Positions 6,703-12,605 of a stretch of 12,605 nucleotides of DNA are shown piece after piece. The notes under the pieces were generated by a model. That model ran no database searches and was not told the origin of the DNA. It was given only the letters and a program-made list of their open reading frames with translations. How positions within the stretch are numbered: position 1 is the stretch's first letter; each line of letters opens with the position of its first letter. The DNA is from Bacteroidota bacterium (GTDB lineage: Bacteria > Bacteroidota > Bacteroidia > Sphingobacteriales > Sphingobacteriaceae), in the NCBI GenBank assembly GCA_013288465.1, contig JABDBT010000073.1, positions 1 through 12,605 on the forward strand, given 5' to 3'. A program made the translations under genes and the position numbers.

Positions 6703-7081
6703 GATTTTATTAGATACCAACATTATTTCGGCCTGGCTTAAAGGTGAGAAGGCAATAGCGGACAAAATAGATGACGCAGATGAGGTTTATATTCCTGTTC
6801 ATGTTTTGGGTGAACTGTATTATGGTGCGCAGCATTCAACAAATGTCCAAACCAACCTCGCAAATATCAAAAAAGTTATAGCGCGTTATGAATTACTGAA
6901 TACAAACGAAGTTACCGCTTCCCTTTACGGTATTATTAAAGCCTCGTTAAGAAGAAAAGGCAAGCCAATTCCTGAAAACGATATTTGGATAGCAACCATT
7001 GCAAAACAACATCAACTTACATTAATTACAAGGGATAAACACTTTAATGAAGTTGACGGATTAGACGTAGATAACTGGTAG
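6689..7081 (+). CDS. vapC: VapC-type PIN-domain ribonuclease toxin
   Basis: A PIN-domain endoribonuclease of 130 residues, the usual VapC size. The acidic metal-binding residues are all present: Asp9 in LLDTN, Glu42 in GELYYG, Asp98 in ENDIWIA and Asp116 in TRDKHF. The set implies an intact Mg2+-dependent nuclease, which in this family typically cuts tRNA or rRNA; the target here cannot be read from sequence. I chose ATG at 6689 because it gives the family start MTGNRILLDTN and a 14-bp overlap with the antitoxin stop. A GTG at 6671 would add six residues (VSKSIL, read as M at a start) and is less likely. Translational coupling to the antitoxin is expected. The locus sits between unrelated housekeeping genes, consistent with acquisition by transfer. 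Confidence 0.93.
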   Translation: MTGNRILLDTNIISAWLKGEKAIADKIDDADEVYIPVHVLGELYYGAQHSTNVQTNLANIKKVIARYELLNTNEVTASLYGIIKASLRRKGKPIPENDIWIATIAKQHQLTLITRDKHFNEVDGLDVDNW

Positions 7082-7171
7082 CAGGAAAGCTTAAGAAATA
7101 TCTCAATTCTTCAATTTATATAATTCCGAAATCGGTGCGTTTGTACAAAACCAACTGTAAACCAAAAAGCG

Positions 7172-7210
7172 GTTCCAGGCGTTCCAACTGTTCCACTTTA
7201 TGTTGGAACA
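7172..7210. repeat. GTTCCA triplet repeat with inverted copy
   Basis: GTTCCA occurs at 7172, 7181 and 7190, an exact 9-bp period (GTTCCANNN three times). An inverted copy, TGTTGGAACA, follows at 7201-7210. GTTCCAAC (7181-7188) pairs with GTTGGAAC (7202-7209), and TGTTCCA (7189-7195) can pair instead with TGGAACA (7204-7210), so two hairpins compete. There is no U-tract, so it is not a plain terminator. It lies in the 225-bp gap between the toxin gene and the E2 gene. Confidence 0.6.
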
Positions 7211-7227
7211 CCTAACCCATCATAACT

Positions 7228-7258
7228 AAAAAAGGCCTGAGAAATATCCCAAGCCTTT
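7228..7258 (-). terminator. Rho-independent terminator of the pyruvate dehydrogenase operon
   Basis: On the minus strand the 28 nt at 7231-7258 fold into a 12-bp stem (two G-U pairs) with a 4-nt loop; the base of the stem is AAAGGC/GCCTTT. The stem leads into a run of U (A-run 7228-7233). It lies about 50 bp after the E2 stop codon. It may also stop plus-strand transcripts from the TA operon, though its U-tract on that side is weaker. Confidence 0.8.
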
Positions 7259-7306
7259 AAAATTCTATAAATCCGATCCGCCCATTGGCCTGACCGAAAT
7301 CCGAAA

Positions 7307-8977
7307 TTAAATTAGCAATCTCACCGGCTCTTCCAGCAACGATTTCAGCGTTTGCAGGAAGGCTGCACCTGTCGCGCCGTCAACCACGCGGTGGTCGCAG
7401 CTTAGGGTTACCTTCATAATATTGCCCGGTACCACAGCGCCGTTTTTAACTACAGGAACCGCTTGTATGCCGCTAACAGCAAGGATACATGAATCGGGCG
7501 GGTTAATGATGGCTGTAAACTCGTCAACGCCAAACATGCCTAAGTTTGATATGGTGAAGGTTGAGCCTTCCCAATCTGCCGGTTGCAGCTTTTTAGCTTT
7601 GGCACGCTGCGCAAAGTCTTTTACCTCCACAGATATATGGCTTAATGATTTGCCGTCCGCAAAACGAATAACAGGCACTAACAAGCCTTCGTCAACCGCT
7701 ACGGCAACACCAATATGGATATGCTCGTTGTAACGGATCTTATCGCCCAACCATGATGAGTTAATATTGGGGTGCTGTTTTAAAGCCATAGCACAAGCTT
7801 TTAAAACAAAGTCATTAAATGATATTTTAACCGGCGCTACTTCGTTTATTTTGGTGCGGGCCGCAATAGCCTGGTCCATGTCTATCGACATGGTTATATA
7901 AAAATGCGGTGCGGTAAACAAGCTTTCGGCCAGGCGTTTGGCAATAACCTTGCGCATCTGGGTAACCGGTTTTTCGGTAAATTTCTCTTCGCCGGTAAAG
8001 GTTGGCATAGTTACCTGTTTAGCAGCAGGTGCGGCCGCGGCCGGTGCACTTTCGGCCTGAGCGGCTGGTTTAGCAGCAGCCGGGGTAAACTCTTCAACAT
8101 CCTTCTTCACAATTCGTCCGCCTTCGGCAGTGCCTTTTACGCTATGCAGATCGATGCCCTTATCCTTAGCTATTTTACGTGCTAACGGCGATGCTTTTAC
8201 GCGACTGTCATCATCACTTGTGGTTGTAGCAGCCGGGGCTTCTTCTGTAGTGGCCGGTGCCTCAGCAGCAGGGGTTGCAGCGGGTGCAGCATCACTGCTG
8301 TTACTACCTGAACCGGTATCTTGCAGCAACGGTGTAATATCCGTTCCTTCTTTACCAACAATGGCTATAATTCCGTTTACCGGTGCTGCTTCGCCCTCTT
8401 TGGGGCCAATATATAACAGGGTACCCGCTTCATAGCCCACCACTTCCATGGTGGCTTTATCGGTTTCCACATCAGCAAGCGAGTCGTCTGATTTTACTTT
8501 ATCACCAACTTTAAAGTTCCATTTGTTAATGATGCCTTCGGTCATGGTATCACTTAAAGCGGGCATACGTATTACCGTAGCGGGGATGCTTGACAGGTCA
8601 ACTTTGGGTGCAGCCGGTTTGCTTTCGGCAGCCGGAGTAGCCACAGGCGCTTTATCAGCAACCGGGGCAGGTTCTTTTTCAGCTTCAGCAGGTTTAGCAT
8701 CGCTGCTGCTTCCTTCTAAAGCCGCTTTATAATCTTCACCATCCTTACCTAAAACGGCTATAACCGCATCAACGGGTACTGATTTCCCTTCTTCAACGCC
8801 AATGTATAGTAAAGTACCATCCTGGTACGATTCAAAATCCATTGTTGCCTTGTCTGTTTCTATCTCGGCCAGCACATCGCCCGATTTGATCTTATCACCA
8901 ACTTTCTTATGCCATTTAGCTACCACGCCATCGGTCATGGTATCGCTCATTTTTGGCATTTTAACTACTTCGGCCAT
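7307..8977 (-). CDS. pdhC: Pyruvate dehydrogenase complex dihydrolipoamide acetyltransferase (E2)
   Basis: The 556-residue E2 core of the pyruvate dehydrogenase complex, which transfers the acetyl group from lipoamide to CoA in the cytoplasm. Two lipoyl domains are visible: about 2-78 with the lipoylated Lys43 in ETDKATMDF, and about 134-211 with Lys174 in ETDKATMEV. Ala/Pro/Glu-rich flexible linkers follow each. The peripheral subunit-binding domain is at about 259-297 (VKASPLARKIAKDKGIDLHSVKG). The acetyltransferase domain is about 334-556 and ends with the active-site motif DHRVVDG (528-534, His529 and Asp533). Branched-chain or 2-oxoglutarate E2 proteins share this layout, but the adjacent PDH-type E1-alpha favours pyruvate. 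The start is 35 bp after the E1-alpha stop codon, so the two are co-transcribed. E3 must come from elsewhere. Confidence 0.95.
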   Translation of the reverse strand: MAEVVKMPKMSDTMTDGVVAKWHKKVGDKIKSGDVLAEIETDKATMDFESYQDGTLLYIGVEEGKSVPVDAVIAVLGKDGEDYKAALEGSSSDAKPAEAEKEPAPVADKAPVATPAAESKPAAPKVDLSSIPATVIRMPALSDTMTEGIINKWNFKVGDKVKSDDSLADVETDKATMEVVGYEAGTLLYIGPKEGEAAPVNGIIAIVGKEGTDITPLLQDTGSGSNSSDAAPAATPAAEAPATTEEAPAATTTSDDDSRVKASPLARKIAKDKGIDLHSVKGTAEGGRIVKKDVEEFTPAAAKPAAQAESAPAAAAPAAKQVTMPTFTGEEKFTEKPVTQMRKVIAKRLAESLFTAPHFYITMSIDMDQAIAARTKINEVAPVKISFNDFVLKACAMALKQHPNINSSWLGDKIRYNEHIHIGVAVAVDEGLLVPVIRFADGKSLSHISVEVKDFAQRAKAKKLQPADWEGSTFTISNLGMFGVDEFTAIINPPDSCILAVSGIQAVPVVKNGAVVPGNIMKVTLSCDHRVVDGATGAAFLQTLKSLLEEPVRLLI

Positions 8978-9012
8978 ATCTTTTAGGATGAATGGGTATT
9001 TTAAATTATGGG

Positions 9013-10008
9013 TTAGTCTTTAATATATGGATAATCCTTTTGCACGTAAACATCTGTATATAACTCAGATGCTTCGGGCCATGGCGATTCTTCAGCAAAT
9101 TTTACCGCTTCGTCAACTTCGGCCTTAATTTTGGCATCAATATCTTCAAACCATTTCTCATCGGCATAGCCAGCTTTTTCAATAGCGTGCCTTATGGCTT
9201 CAATAGGGTCTTTTGCTTTATAGCTTTCCAGCTCTTCCTTAGTACGGTATTTTTGAGGATCAGACATCGAGTGGCCCTTATACCTGTAGGTACGCATCTC
9301 CAAAAATGTTGGGCCTTCGCCGTTGCGGGCACGCTGCACCGCTTCGTCCATGGCATTATGCACCGCAACCGGGTCCATACCATCAACTGCCGACGAAGGA
9401 ATTCCATACGGCAAGCCTAATTTATAAATATCTGTTTGTATGGTAGTACGCTCAACCGAGGTACCCATGGCATAACCGTTGTTTTCGCAAACAAATATTA
9501 CCGGCAGTTTCCATAGCGCGGCCATATTAAAGGTTTCGTTGAGCGCGCCCTGGCGTACGGCGCCGTCGCCCATGTAGGCCACGTTTACAAATTGGGTGCC
9601 TTTAAACTTCTCGGCAAATGCAATGCCCGCACCTAAAGGTATCTGTCCGCCTACTATTCCGTGCCCGCCATAAAAGTGATGTTCTTTTGAGAACATGTGC
9701 ATGGAGCCGCCCTTGCCTTTTGAGCAACCAGTGGCTTTTCCATAAAGCTCGGCCATTACAGCGCCCGGCGTAACACCTTTTGCTAAAGCATGCGCGTGAT
9801 CGCGATAAGCGGTGATCAGGCTATCTTCTTTTTTCAACACGGATACAGCCCCGGCCAATACGGCTTCCTGGCCAATATACAAGTGGCAAAAGCCACGTAT
9901 TTTCTGTTGCCCATATAGCTGTCCGGCCTTTTCTTCGAACTTGCGCATTAAAAGCATCGACTCGTACCATTGAAGGTAAGTGTCTTTATTTATTTCGATT
10001 GAACTCAT
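9013..10008 (-). CDS. pdhA: Pyruvate dehydrogenase E1 component, alpha subunit
   Basis: A 331-residue thiamine-diphosphate enzyme subunit that, with E1-beta, decarboxylates pyruvate and acetylates the E2 lipoyl group. The ThDP/Mg2+ motif is complete: GDG at 147-149 through NN at 176-177 (MGDGAVRQGALNETFNMAALWKLPVIFVCENN). Other family marks are YRDHAHALAKG (68-78), GKGGSMHMF (98-106), GGHGIVGGQIPLGAG (114-128) and the conserved loop YRYKGHSMSDPQKYRT (241-256). The length fits the alpha subunit of heterotetrameric E1. E1-beta does not follow; the next gene is E2. A promoter with a consensus -7 box lies just upstream. The identity as PDH rather than branched-chain E1 is inferred from the overall motif wording and the E2 neighbour. 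Confidence 0.95.
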   Translation of the reverse strand: MSSIEINKDTYLQWYESMLLMRKFEEKAGQLYGQQKIRGFCHLYIGQEAVLAGAVSVLKKEDSLITAYRDHAHALAKGVTPGAVMAELYGKATGCSKGKGGSMHMFSKEHHFYGGHGIVGGQIPLGAGIAFAEKFKGTQFVNVAYMGDGAVRQGALNETFNMAALWKLPVIFVCENNGYAMGTSVERTTIQTDIYKLGLPYGIPSSAVDGMDPVAVHNAMDEAVQRARNGEGPTFLEMRTYRYKGHSMSDPQKYRTKEELESYKAKDPIEAIRHAIEKAGYADEKWFEDIDAKIKAEVDEAVKFAEESPWPEASELYTDVYVQKDYPYIKD

Positions 10009-10039
10009 TTGTTAACCAATCAATTTTATAGATAAAGCG

Positions 10040-10071
10040 CAAATCTAATTATATCCTGCAAATTATCGAAA
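10040..10071 (-). promoter_or_regulatory. Promoter of the pdhA-pdhC operon
   Basis: On the minus strand TAGATTTG (10040-10047), followed by C, is an exact TAnnTTTG -7 box. TTTCG (10067-10071) lies 19 nt upstream as a near-match to the -33 TTTG. The predicted transcription start is about 25-30 nt before the pdhA start codon. Confidence 0.6.
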
Positions 10072-10075
10072 CTGC

Positions 10076-10087
10076 AACAAATTTGTT
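10076..10087. promoter_or_regulatory. 12-bp palindrome just upstream of the pdhA promoter
   Basis: AACAAATTTGTT is a perfect palindrome placed 5 bp upstream of the putative -33 element of the pdhA-pdhC promoter. The position suits an activator or repressor site. No regulator can be assigned from sequence. Confidence 0.35.
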
Positions 10088-10142
10088 AGAAGATTTATTT
10101 GATTTATATGCTCTTTTTTGTTGAAAAAAATATTGACATATG

Positions 10143-10173
10143 TTTGCAATATTAAAAAATATGGATAGTTTTG
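10143..10173 (+). promoter_or_regulatory. Consensus Bacteroidota promoter of the NlpC/P60 gene
   Basis: TTTG (10143-10146) and TAGTTTTG (10166-10173) are separated by 19 nt, an exact match to the Bacteroidota primary sigma factor pattern TTTG-N19-TAnnTTTG. The start of transcription is expected near 10178-10181, giving a leader of about 65-70 nt. Confidence 0.8.
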
Positions 10174-10186
10174 TGGCCGACCACAA
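10171..10186. promoter_or_regulatory. Dyad over the -7 box and start site of the NlpC/P60 promoter
   Basis: TTGTGG-CCGA-CCACAA is a perfect inverted repeat with 6-bp arms. Its left arm includes the last bases of the -7 box and its centre falls at the predicted transcription start. It could be an operator or a small 5' stem in the transcript. It is more GC-rich than its surroundings. Confidence 0.45.
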
Positions 10187-10245
10187 GAACACTGTCCAAT
10201 TTAATGAGCAATTTGTTGATCAAACAGCAACAAAATAAATAATTA

Positions 10246-10824
10246 ATGAAGAAAACAATACTGGCAATTGCCTTATTTTTCAGCGTTTTAGCTTCACAGG
10301 CCCAAACAAAAACCGTTCCAAATCAGCCGGTTGATAAAGCGCCAGACGAGCAGGAGAGTTTAGCAAAAGATTATCTGTCACAAATTATGGGTGTTGCATT
10401 ATCGGCAACATCAAATATGAAACTTTTTCACTTTGTTTACGATTGGATAGGCACCCCTTACCGTTTTGGCGGCAGTTCAAAAAAAGGGATAGACTGTTCG
10501 GCATTTACAAAACAACTATACAGCCAGGTATTTAACCTGGATATTAAACGCAACTCGCGCGATATTTTCAGCATGGTTAGCCCGGTTAGTAAGGACGACC
10601 TAAAAGAAGGCGACCTGGTTTTCTTTAAAATACATAGCCGCAGCATTTCGCATATAGGTATTTACTTAGGCAATAACCGTTTTGCACATGCCTCAATGAA
10701 AGGTGTAGCCATTAGCAGTCTTGATGACCCTTATTATAGCCGTTATTTTTATAAAGGCGGCAGAGTGCTCAGCGCCTTTAAAGAAGAGCTGGGGCTAACG
10801 GGCAACACAAACGAAACCAATTAA
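10246..10824 (+). CDS. Secreted NlpC/P60 family cysteine peptidase (peptidoglycan hydrolase)
   Basis: A 192-residue exported protein. A signal peptide (1-20, MKKTILAIALFFSVLASQAQ) is followed by a short linker and an NlpC/P60 domain (about 60-178). The catalytic triad is complete: Cys84 in GIDCSAF, His136 in ISHIGIYLG and His148 in RFAHAS. The family typically cuts the D-Glu to diamino-acid bond in peptidoglycan stem peptides, so a role in wall remodelling in the periplasm is likely. It has no SH3, LysM or other wall-binding domain, as in small Spr/MepS-like enzymes, but it lacks an obvious lipobox Cys at the signal cleavage site. The gene is monocistronic, with its own promoter and terminator. 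Confidence 0.93.
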   Translation: MKKTILAIALFFSVLASQAQTKTVPNQPVDKAPDEQESLAKDYLSQIMGVALSATSNMKLFHFVYDWIGTPYRFGGSSKKGIDCSAFTKQLYSQVFNLDIKRNSRDIFSMVSPVSKDDLKEGDLVFFKIHSRSISHIGIYLGNNRFAHASMKGVAISSLDDPYYSRYFYKGGRVLSAFKEELGLTGNTNETN

Positions 10825-10837
10825 AAACTTAATAATC

Positions 10838-10868
10838 AAAGACCCTTCCTTATCGAAGGGCTTTTTTT
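10838..10868 (+). terminator. Rho-independent terminator of the NlpC/P60 gene
   Basis: CCCTTC (10843-10848) pairs with GAAGGG (10855-10860) around a 6-nt loop. The stem can be lengthened by AAAG/CTTT across one bulged A. A run of eight T (from 10862) follows. It begins 14 bp after the stop codon. Confidence 0.88.
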
Positions 10869-10890
10869 TGCCCTGGCTTCCCGATAATCT

Positions 10891-11079
10891 TTACTTAGCC
10901 TCGTCGGTGGTATTCCTTACCAGGCTTATACCCGTAAAGAAAAATATGACGGCAATAATACCAACCACGGTTAGCACAGTTATCCCACCACTATGGTTTA
11001 TTATGCCAATGCCGGTATAAATTAATCCTGCAATACCCAATAGGGTAAGTATTGTTCCAAAAACCCGTTTTAAATTCAT
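10891..11079 (-). CDS. Small two-helix membrane protein
   Basis: A 62-residue hydrophobic protein: MNLKRVFGTILTLLGIAGLI begins with a basic N-terminus and a first transmembrane helix (about 6-27). A Gly-rich turn (NHSGG) and a second helix (about 33-54) follow, then a short charged tail RNTTDEAK. I do not recognise a characterised family; very similar small proteins are common in Sphingobacteriaceae. The reading frame stays open to an ATG at 11127, but the extra 16 residues (MLFVYNECLYIKAFKY) are not membrane-signal-like, and the hairpin 11087-11108 would lie inside them. ATG 11077-11079 (Met-Asn-Leu-Lys-Arg) is therefore the better start. It is divergent from the SPFH gene and shares its 90-bp upstream region, so co-regulation is possible. 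Confidence 0.7.
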   Translation of the reverse strand: MNLKRVFGTILTLLGIAGLIYTGIGIINHSGGITVLTVVGIIAVIFFFTGISLVRNTTDEAK

Positions 11080-11086
11080 ATATTTA

Positions 11087-11108
11087 AATGCCTTAATGTA
11101 AAGGCATT
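11087..11108. promoter_or_regulatory. 8-bp inverted repeat in the divergent upstream region
   Basis: AATGCCTT (11087-11094) and AAGGCATT (11101-11108) are perfect inverted arms around a 6-nt loop. They lie 8 bp before the small membrane protein's start codon and 60 bp before the divergent SPFH gene. It may be a leader hairpin covering the start region of the minus-strand gene, or an operator serving both. Confidence 0.45.
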
Positions 11109-11169
11109 CATTATAAACAAATAACACACCAAATAATTAAATCTATCTTTAGTTTCTAAAAAACAGCTT

Positions 11170-12111
11170 ATGGAAGTTTCATCAATCGTCACCTTAGTAT
11201 TTGTATTTATTATACTGATTGGTTTGTTTTCGTCATTTGTGTCTGTAAAACAAGGCACAATTGCAGTAGTTACCGTATTTGGCAAATACCGAAGGATATT
11301 AACCCCGGGGCTAAACTTTAAGATCCCTTTTATTGAAAATATTTATTCTTATATCTCTATTCAAAATCGCTCCGTCGAGCTGGAGTTCCAGGCTGTAACT
11401 TTTGACCAGGCCAATGTTTATTTTAAAGCCATGCTGCTTTACTCTGTTTTAGACCAGCAGGAAGAAACCATAAAAAACGTAGCATTTAAGTTTGTTGACG
11501 ACCGCAACCTTATGCAGGCGCTTATCCGCACAGTTGAAGGCTCTATCCGTGCTTTTGTGGCAACCAAACGCCAGTCGGAAGTATTGATATTAAGGCGCGA
11601 TATTGTTGAACATGTAAAAGAGCAGCTGGACCAGGTGCTTGAAACCTGGGGCTATCATTTACAGGATCTGCAATTAAACGATATTACCTTTGACGAGGTG
11701 ATCATGAAGTCAATGAGCCAGGTGGTGGCATCAAACAACCTGAAAGCCGCTGCCGAAAACGAAGGACAGGCCCTACTGATCACTAAAACCAAGGCAGCAG
11801 AAGCCGAAGGGAATGCTATTAAGATATCAGCCGAGGCCGAGCGCCAGGCATCGCAACTGCGCGGGCAGGGCGTGGCATTGTTCCGCGAGGAAGTGGCCAA
11901 GGGGATGAGTGTTGCTGCCAAAGAAATGCAGGACGCACACATGGATACTTCGGTTATTTTATTTACTATGTGGACAGAGTCAATAAAACACTTTGCCGAA
12001 AACTCGCAGGGTAACGTTATTTTCCTGGATGGATCAACCGATGCCATGCAGCAAACCATGAAAGAAATGATGAGCTTAAACCTTTTGCATGCTGACAAAG
12101 TCAAAAAGTAA
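11170..12111 (+). CDS. SPFH/band-7 (stomatin-like) membrane protein
   Basis: A 313-residue membrane-scaffold protein. One N-terminal transmembrane segment (about 5-23, SIVTLVFVFIILIGLF) anchors it. The SPFH/PHB domain follows (about 25-190), opening with VKQGTIAVVTVFGKYRRILTPGLNFKIPFIE, which is characteristic of the family. A Glu/Ala-rich helical region (about 185-245, AENEGQALLITKTKAAEAEGNAIKISAEAERQ) is typical of flotillin/stomatin oligomers. The C-terminal part has TMWTESIKHFAENSQGNVIFLDGS. The order recalls stomatin and plant HIR-type proteins rather than HflK/HflC, but the subgroup is uncertain. Such proteins form ring-like membrane assemblies and often control a partner protease. No NfeD-type partner gene is adjacent; a HExxH secreted protein gene follows after 19 bp. 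No clear promoter was found. Confidence 0.9.
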   Translation: MEVSSIVTLVFVFIILIGLFSSFVSVKQGTIAVVTVFGKYRRILTPGLNFKIPFIENIYSYISIQNRSVELEFQAVTFDQANVYFKAMLLYSVLDQQEETIKNVAFKFVDDRNLMQALIRTVEGSIRAFVATKRQSEVLILRRDIVEHVKEQLDQVLETWGYHLQDLQLNDITFDEVIMKSMSQVVASNNLKAAAENEGQALLITKTKAAEAEGNAIKISAEAERQASQLRGQGVALFREEVAKGMSVAAKEMQDAHMDTSVILFTMWTESIKHFAENSQGNVIFLDGSTDAMQQTMKEMMSLNLLHADKVKK

Positions 12112-12130
12112 ATAGTTTAACCAAAAAGGC

Positions 12131-12605
12131 ATGAAGTTTAGGGCAGTGAAGTTGATCGGCGTTATCGCCTTTGTATTGTTATTTACCCGGTTCGCGGCAG
12201 CGCAATCATCAGATTATCACCAATTAAAGGCGGAGGAATTTGAAGGCATGCCCGATGTGAACAGCGCGGATAATATAGCCTATACCAATTGTTTTATTGA
12301 TTTTAACTATCGCGCCAAAAGCGAAAAGGGGCTTTATCGGCTAACCTGCGATATTAAACTGGTGTTTAGCCATGATAAATCGTGGATAAATAAACGGAAA
12401 GTGCTGTCGGCCAAAATGATGAGCGATATACTGAACCACGAGCAGGGCCATTATATTATTGCCTACATGGAGCAGCAGGAGCTGATACGCACCATCAGCA
12501 AAACCCGTTTCGACGCCAATTACCAATACGAGGCAAGCAATATTTTCGAGCGACTTCATGAAAAATACAAGCAGCTGTCCCTCGATTATGATGAAGATAC
12601 CGGGC
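12131..12605 (+). CDS. Predicted secreted Zn-dependent protease (DUF922-like), N-terminal part
   Basis: A gene that starts at 12131 and runs off the end of the window; 158 codons are visible. A signal peptide (1-24, ending RFAAAQ) is followed by a domain with the zinc-binding motif HEQGH at 103-107 in LNHEQGHYIIAYMEQQEL. The position after a Lys/Ser-Lys helix and the wording (W/K..vLxHEQGHfxIae) match DUF922-type predicted secreted proteases. No third metal ligand can be confirmed; downstream acidic residues and the histidine in RLHEKY (about 143) are candidates. It begins 19 bp after the SPFH gene stop, so they form an operon. The substrate and activity are unknown, and its metalloprotease role is a family-level prediction. 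Confidence 0.75.
   Translation, partial: MKFRAVKLIGVIAFVLLFTRFAAAQSSDYHQLKAEEFEGMPDVNSADNIAYTNCFIDFNYRAKSEKGLYRLTCDIKLVFSHDKSWINKRKVLSAKMMSDILNHEQGHYIIAYMEQQELIRTISKTRFDANYQYEASNIFERLHEKYKQLSLDYDEDTG

Noticed and set aside
7140..7149. TTTGTACAAA palindrome as a second BlaI operator
   Set aside because: It carries TGTACA but lies in the tail-to-tail gap between the TA toxin and the E2 gene, with no promoter next to it; a 10-bp AT-rich palindrome can arise by chance.
7904..8732. Several plus-strand open frames opposite the E2 gene
   Set aside because: They are antisense to Ala/Pro-rich linkers and lipoyl domains, show Ala/Ser/Gly low complexity, and the minus-strand E2 is unmistakable.
9187..9420. 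Plus- and minus-strand open frames within the E1-alpha gene
   Set aside because: Both overlap the conserved ThDP-enzyme region in other frames and encode nothing recognisable.
11144..11151. TATCTTTA as a -7 box for the SPFH gene
   Set aside because: It lacks the final G of TAnnTTTG and has no TTG-like element about 19 bp upstream; also it would leave a leader of only about 15 nt.
11655..12104. A 149-codon minus-strand open frame inside the SPFH gene
   Set aside because: It overlaps the conserved SPFH coding sequence and is Cys/Ser/Ile-rich antisense wording without any recognisable domain.
12341..12559. A 72-codon minus-strand open frame at the right edge
   Set aside because: The plus strand here encodes a signal-peptide protein with HEQGH that stays open to the end of the window, which explains the region better.

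Overview
The window reads as chromosomal DNA of a Bacteroidota bacterium, most likely a Sphingobacteriaceae member (Mucilaginibacter/Pedobacter-like). This is inferred, not proven. The reasons are promoters of the TTTG-N19-TAnnTTTG type in place of -35/-10 boxes, weak or absent Shine-Dalgarno sequences, a GLPGLI-family gene beside a carboxypeptidase-regulatory/TonB-type outer-membrane barrel, a BlaI/M56 pair, and the separation of pyruvate dehydrogenase E1-alpha/E2 from E1-beta. No rRNA, tRNA, CRISPR array, transposase or integrase is visible.

Left part (1-5830, all minus strand). A BlaI-family repressor (5323-5706) and an M56/BlaR1-like membrane metallopeptidase (3284-5245) form a regulatory pair. 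A strong hairpin terminator (3211-3242) follows them. The repressor is preceded by a compact array of three dyads whose centres are exactly 12 bp apart. The peptidase has no penicillin-binding sensor; it carries a periplasmic tail of six 23-24-residue repeats. Downstream lie a 931-residue TonB-type outer-membrane barrel (315-3110) and, 5 bp later, the start of a GLPGLI-family gene that runs off the window (1-309).

Middle part (5850-7230, plus strand) is a small accessory segment. It holds an orphan membrane-anchored protein (5853-6197), then an overlapping VapB-like/VapC PIN toxin-antitoxin operon (6472-7081) with a consensus promoter and a perfect dyad at the predicted start of transcription. 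Behind it is an odd GTTCCA repeat/hairpin element.

Right-middle (7228-10050, minus strand) is a housekeeping operon: pyruvate dehydrogenase E1-alpha (9013-10008) followed by a two-lipoyl-domain E2 (7307-8977), with a promoter upstream and a terminator at the end. E1-beta and E3 are not here.

Right part (10140-12605) has a secreted NlpC/P60 peptidase with a textbook Bacteroidota promoter and its own terminator, a 62-residue two-helix membrane protein on the minus strand, and a plus-strand pair. That pair is an SPFH/band-7 membrane protein and, 19 bp later, the start of a secreted HExxH protein resembling the DUF922 predicted Zn-protease family, cut by the window end.

Most of the window is ordinary core genome. 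The parts that best repay a second look are the triple BlaI dyad array, the repeat tail of the M56 protein, the SPFH plus HExxH pair, and the TA locus with its neighbouring repeat.
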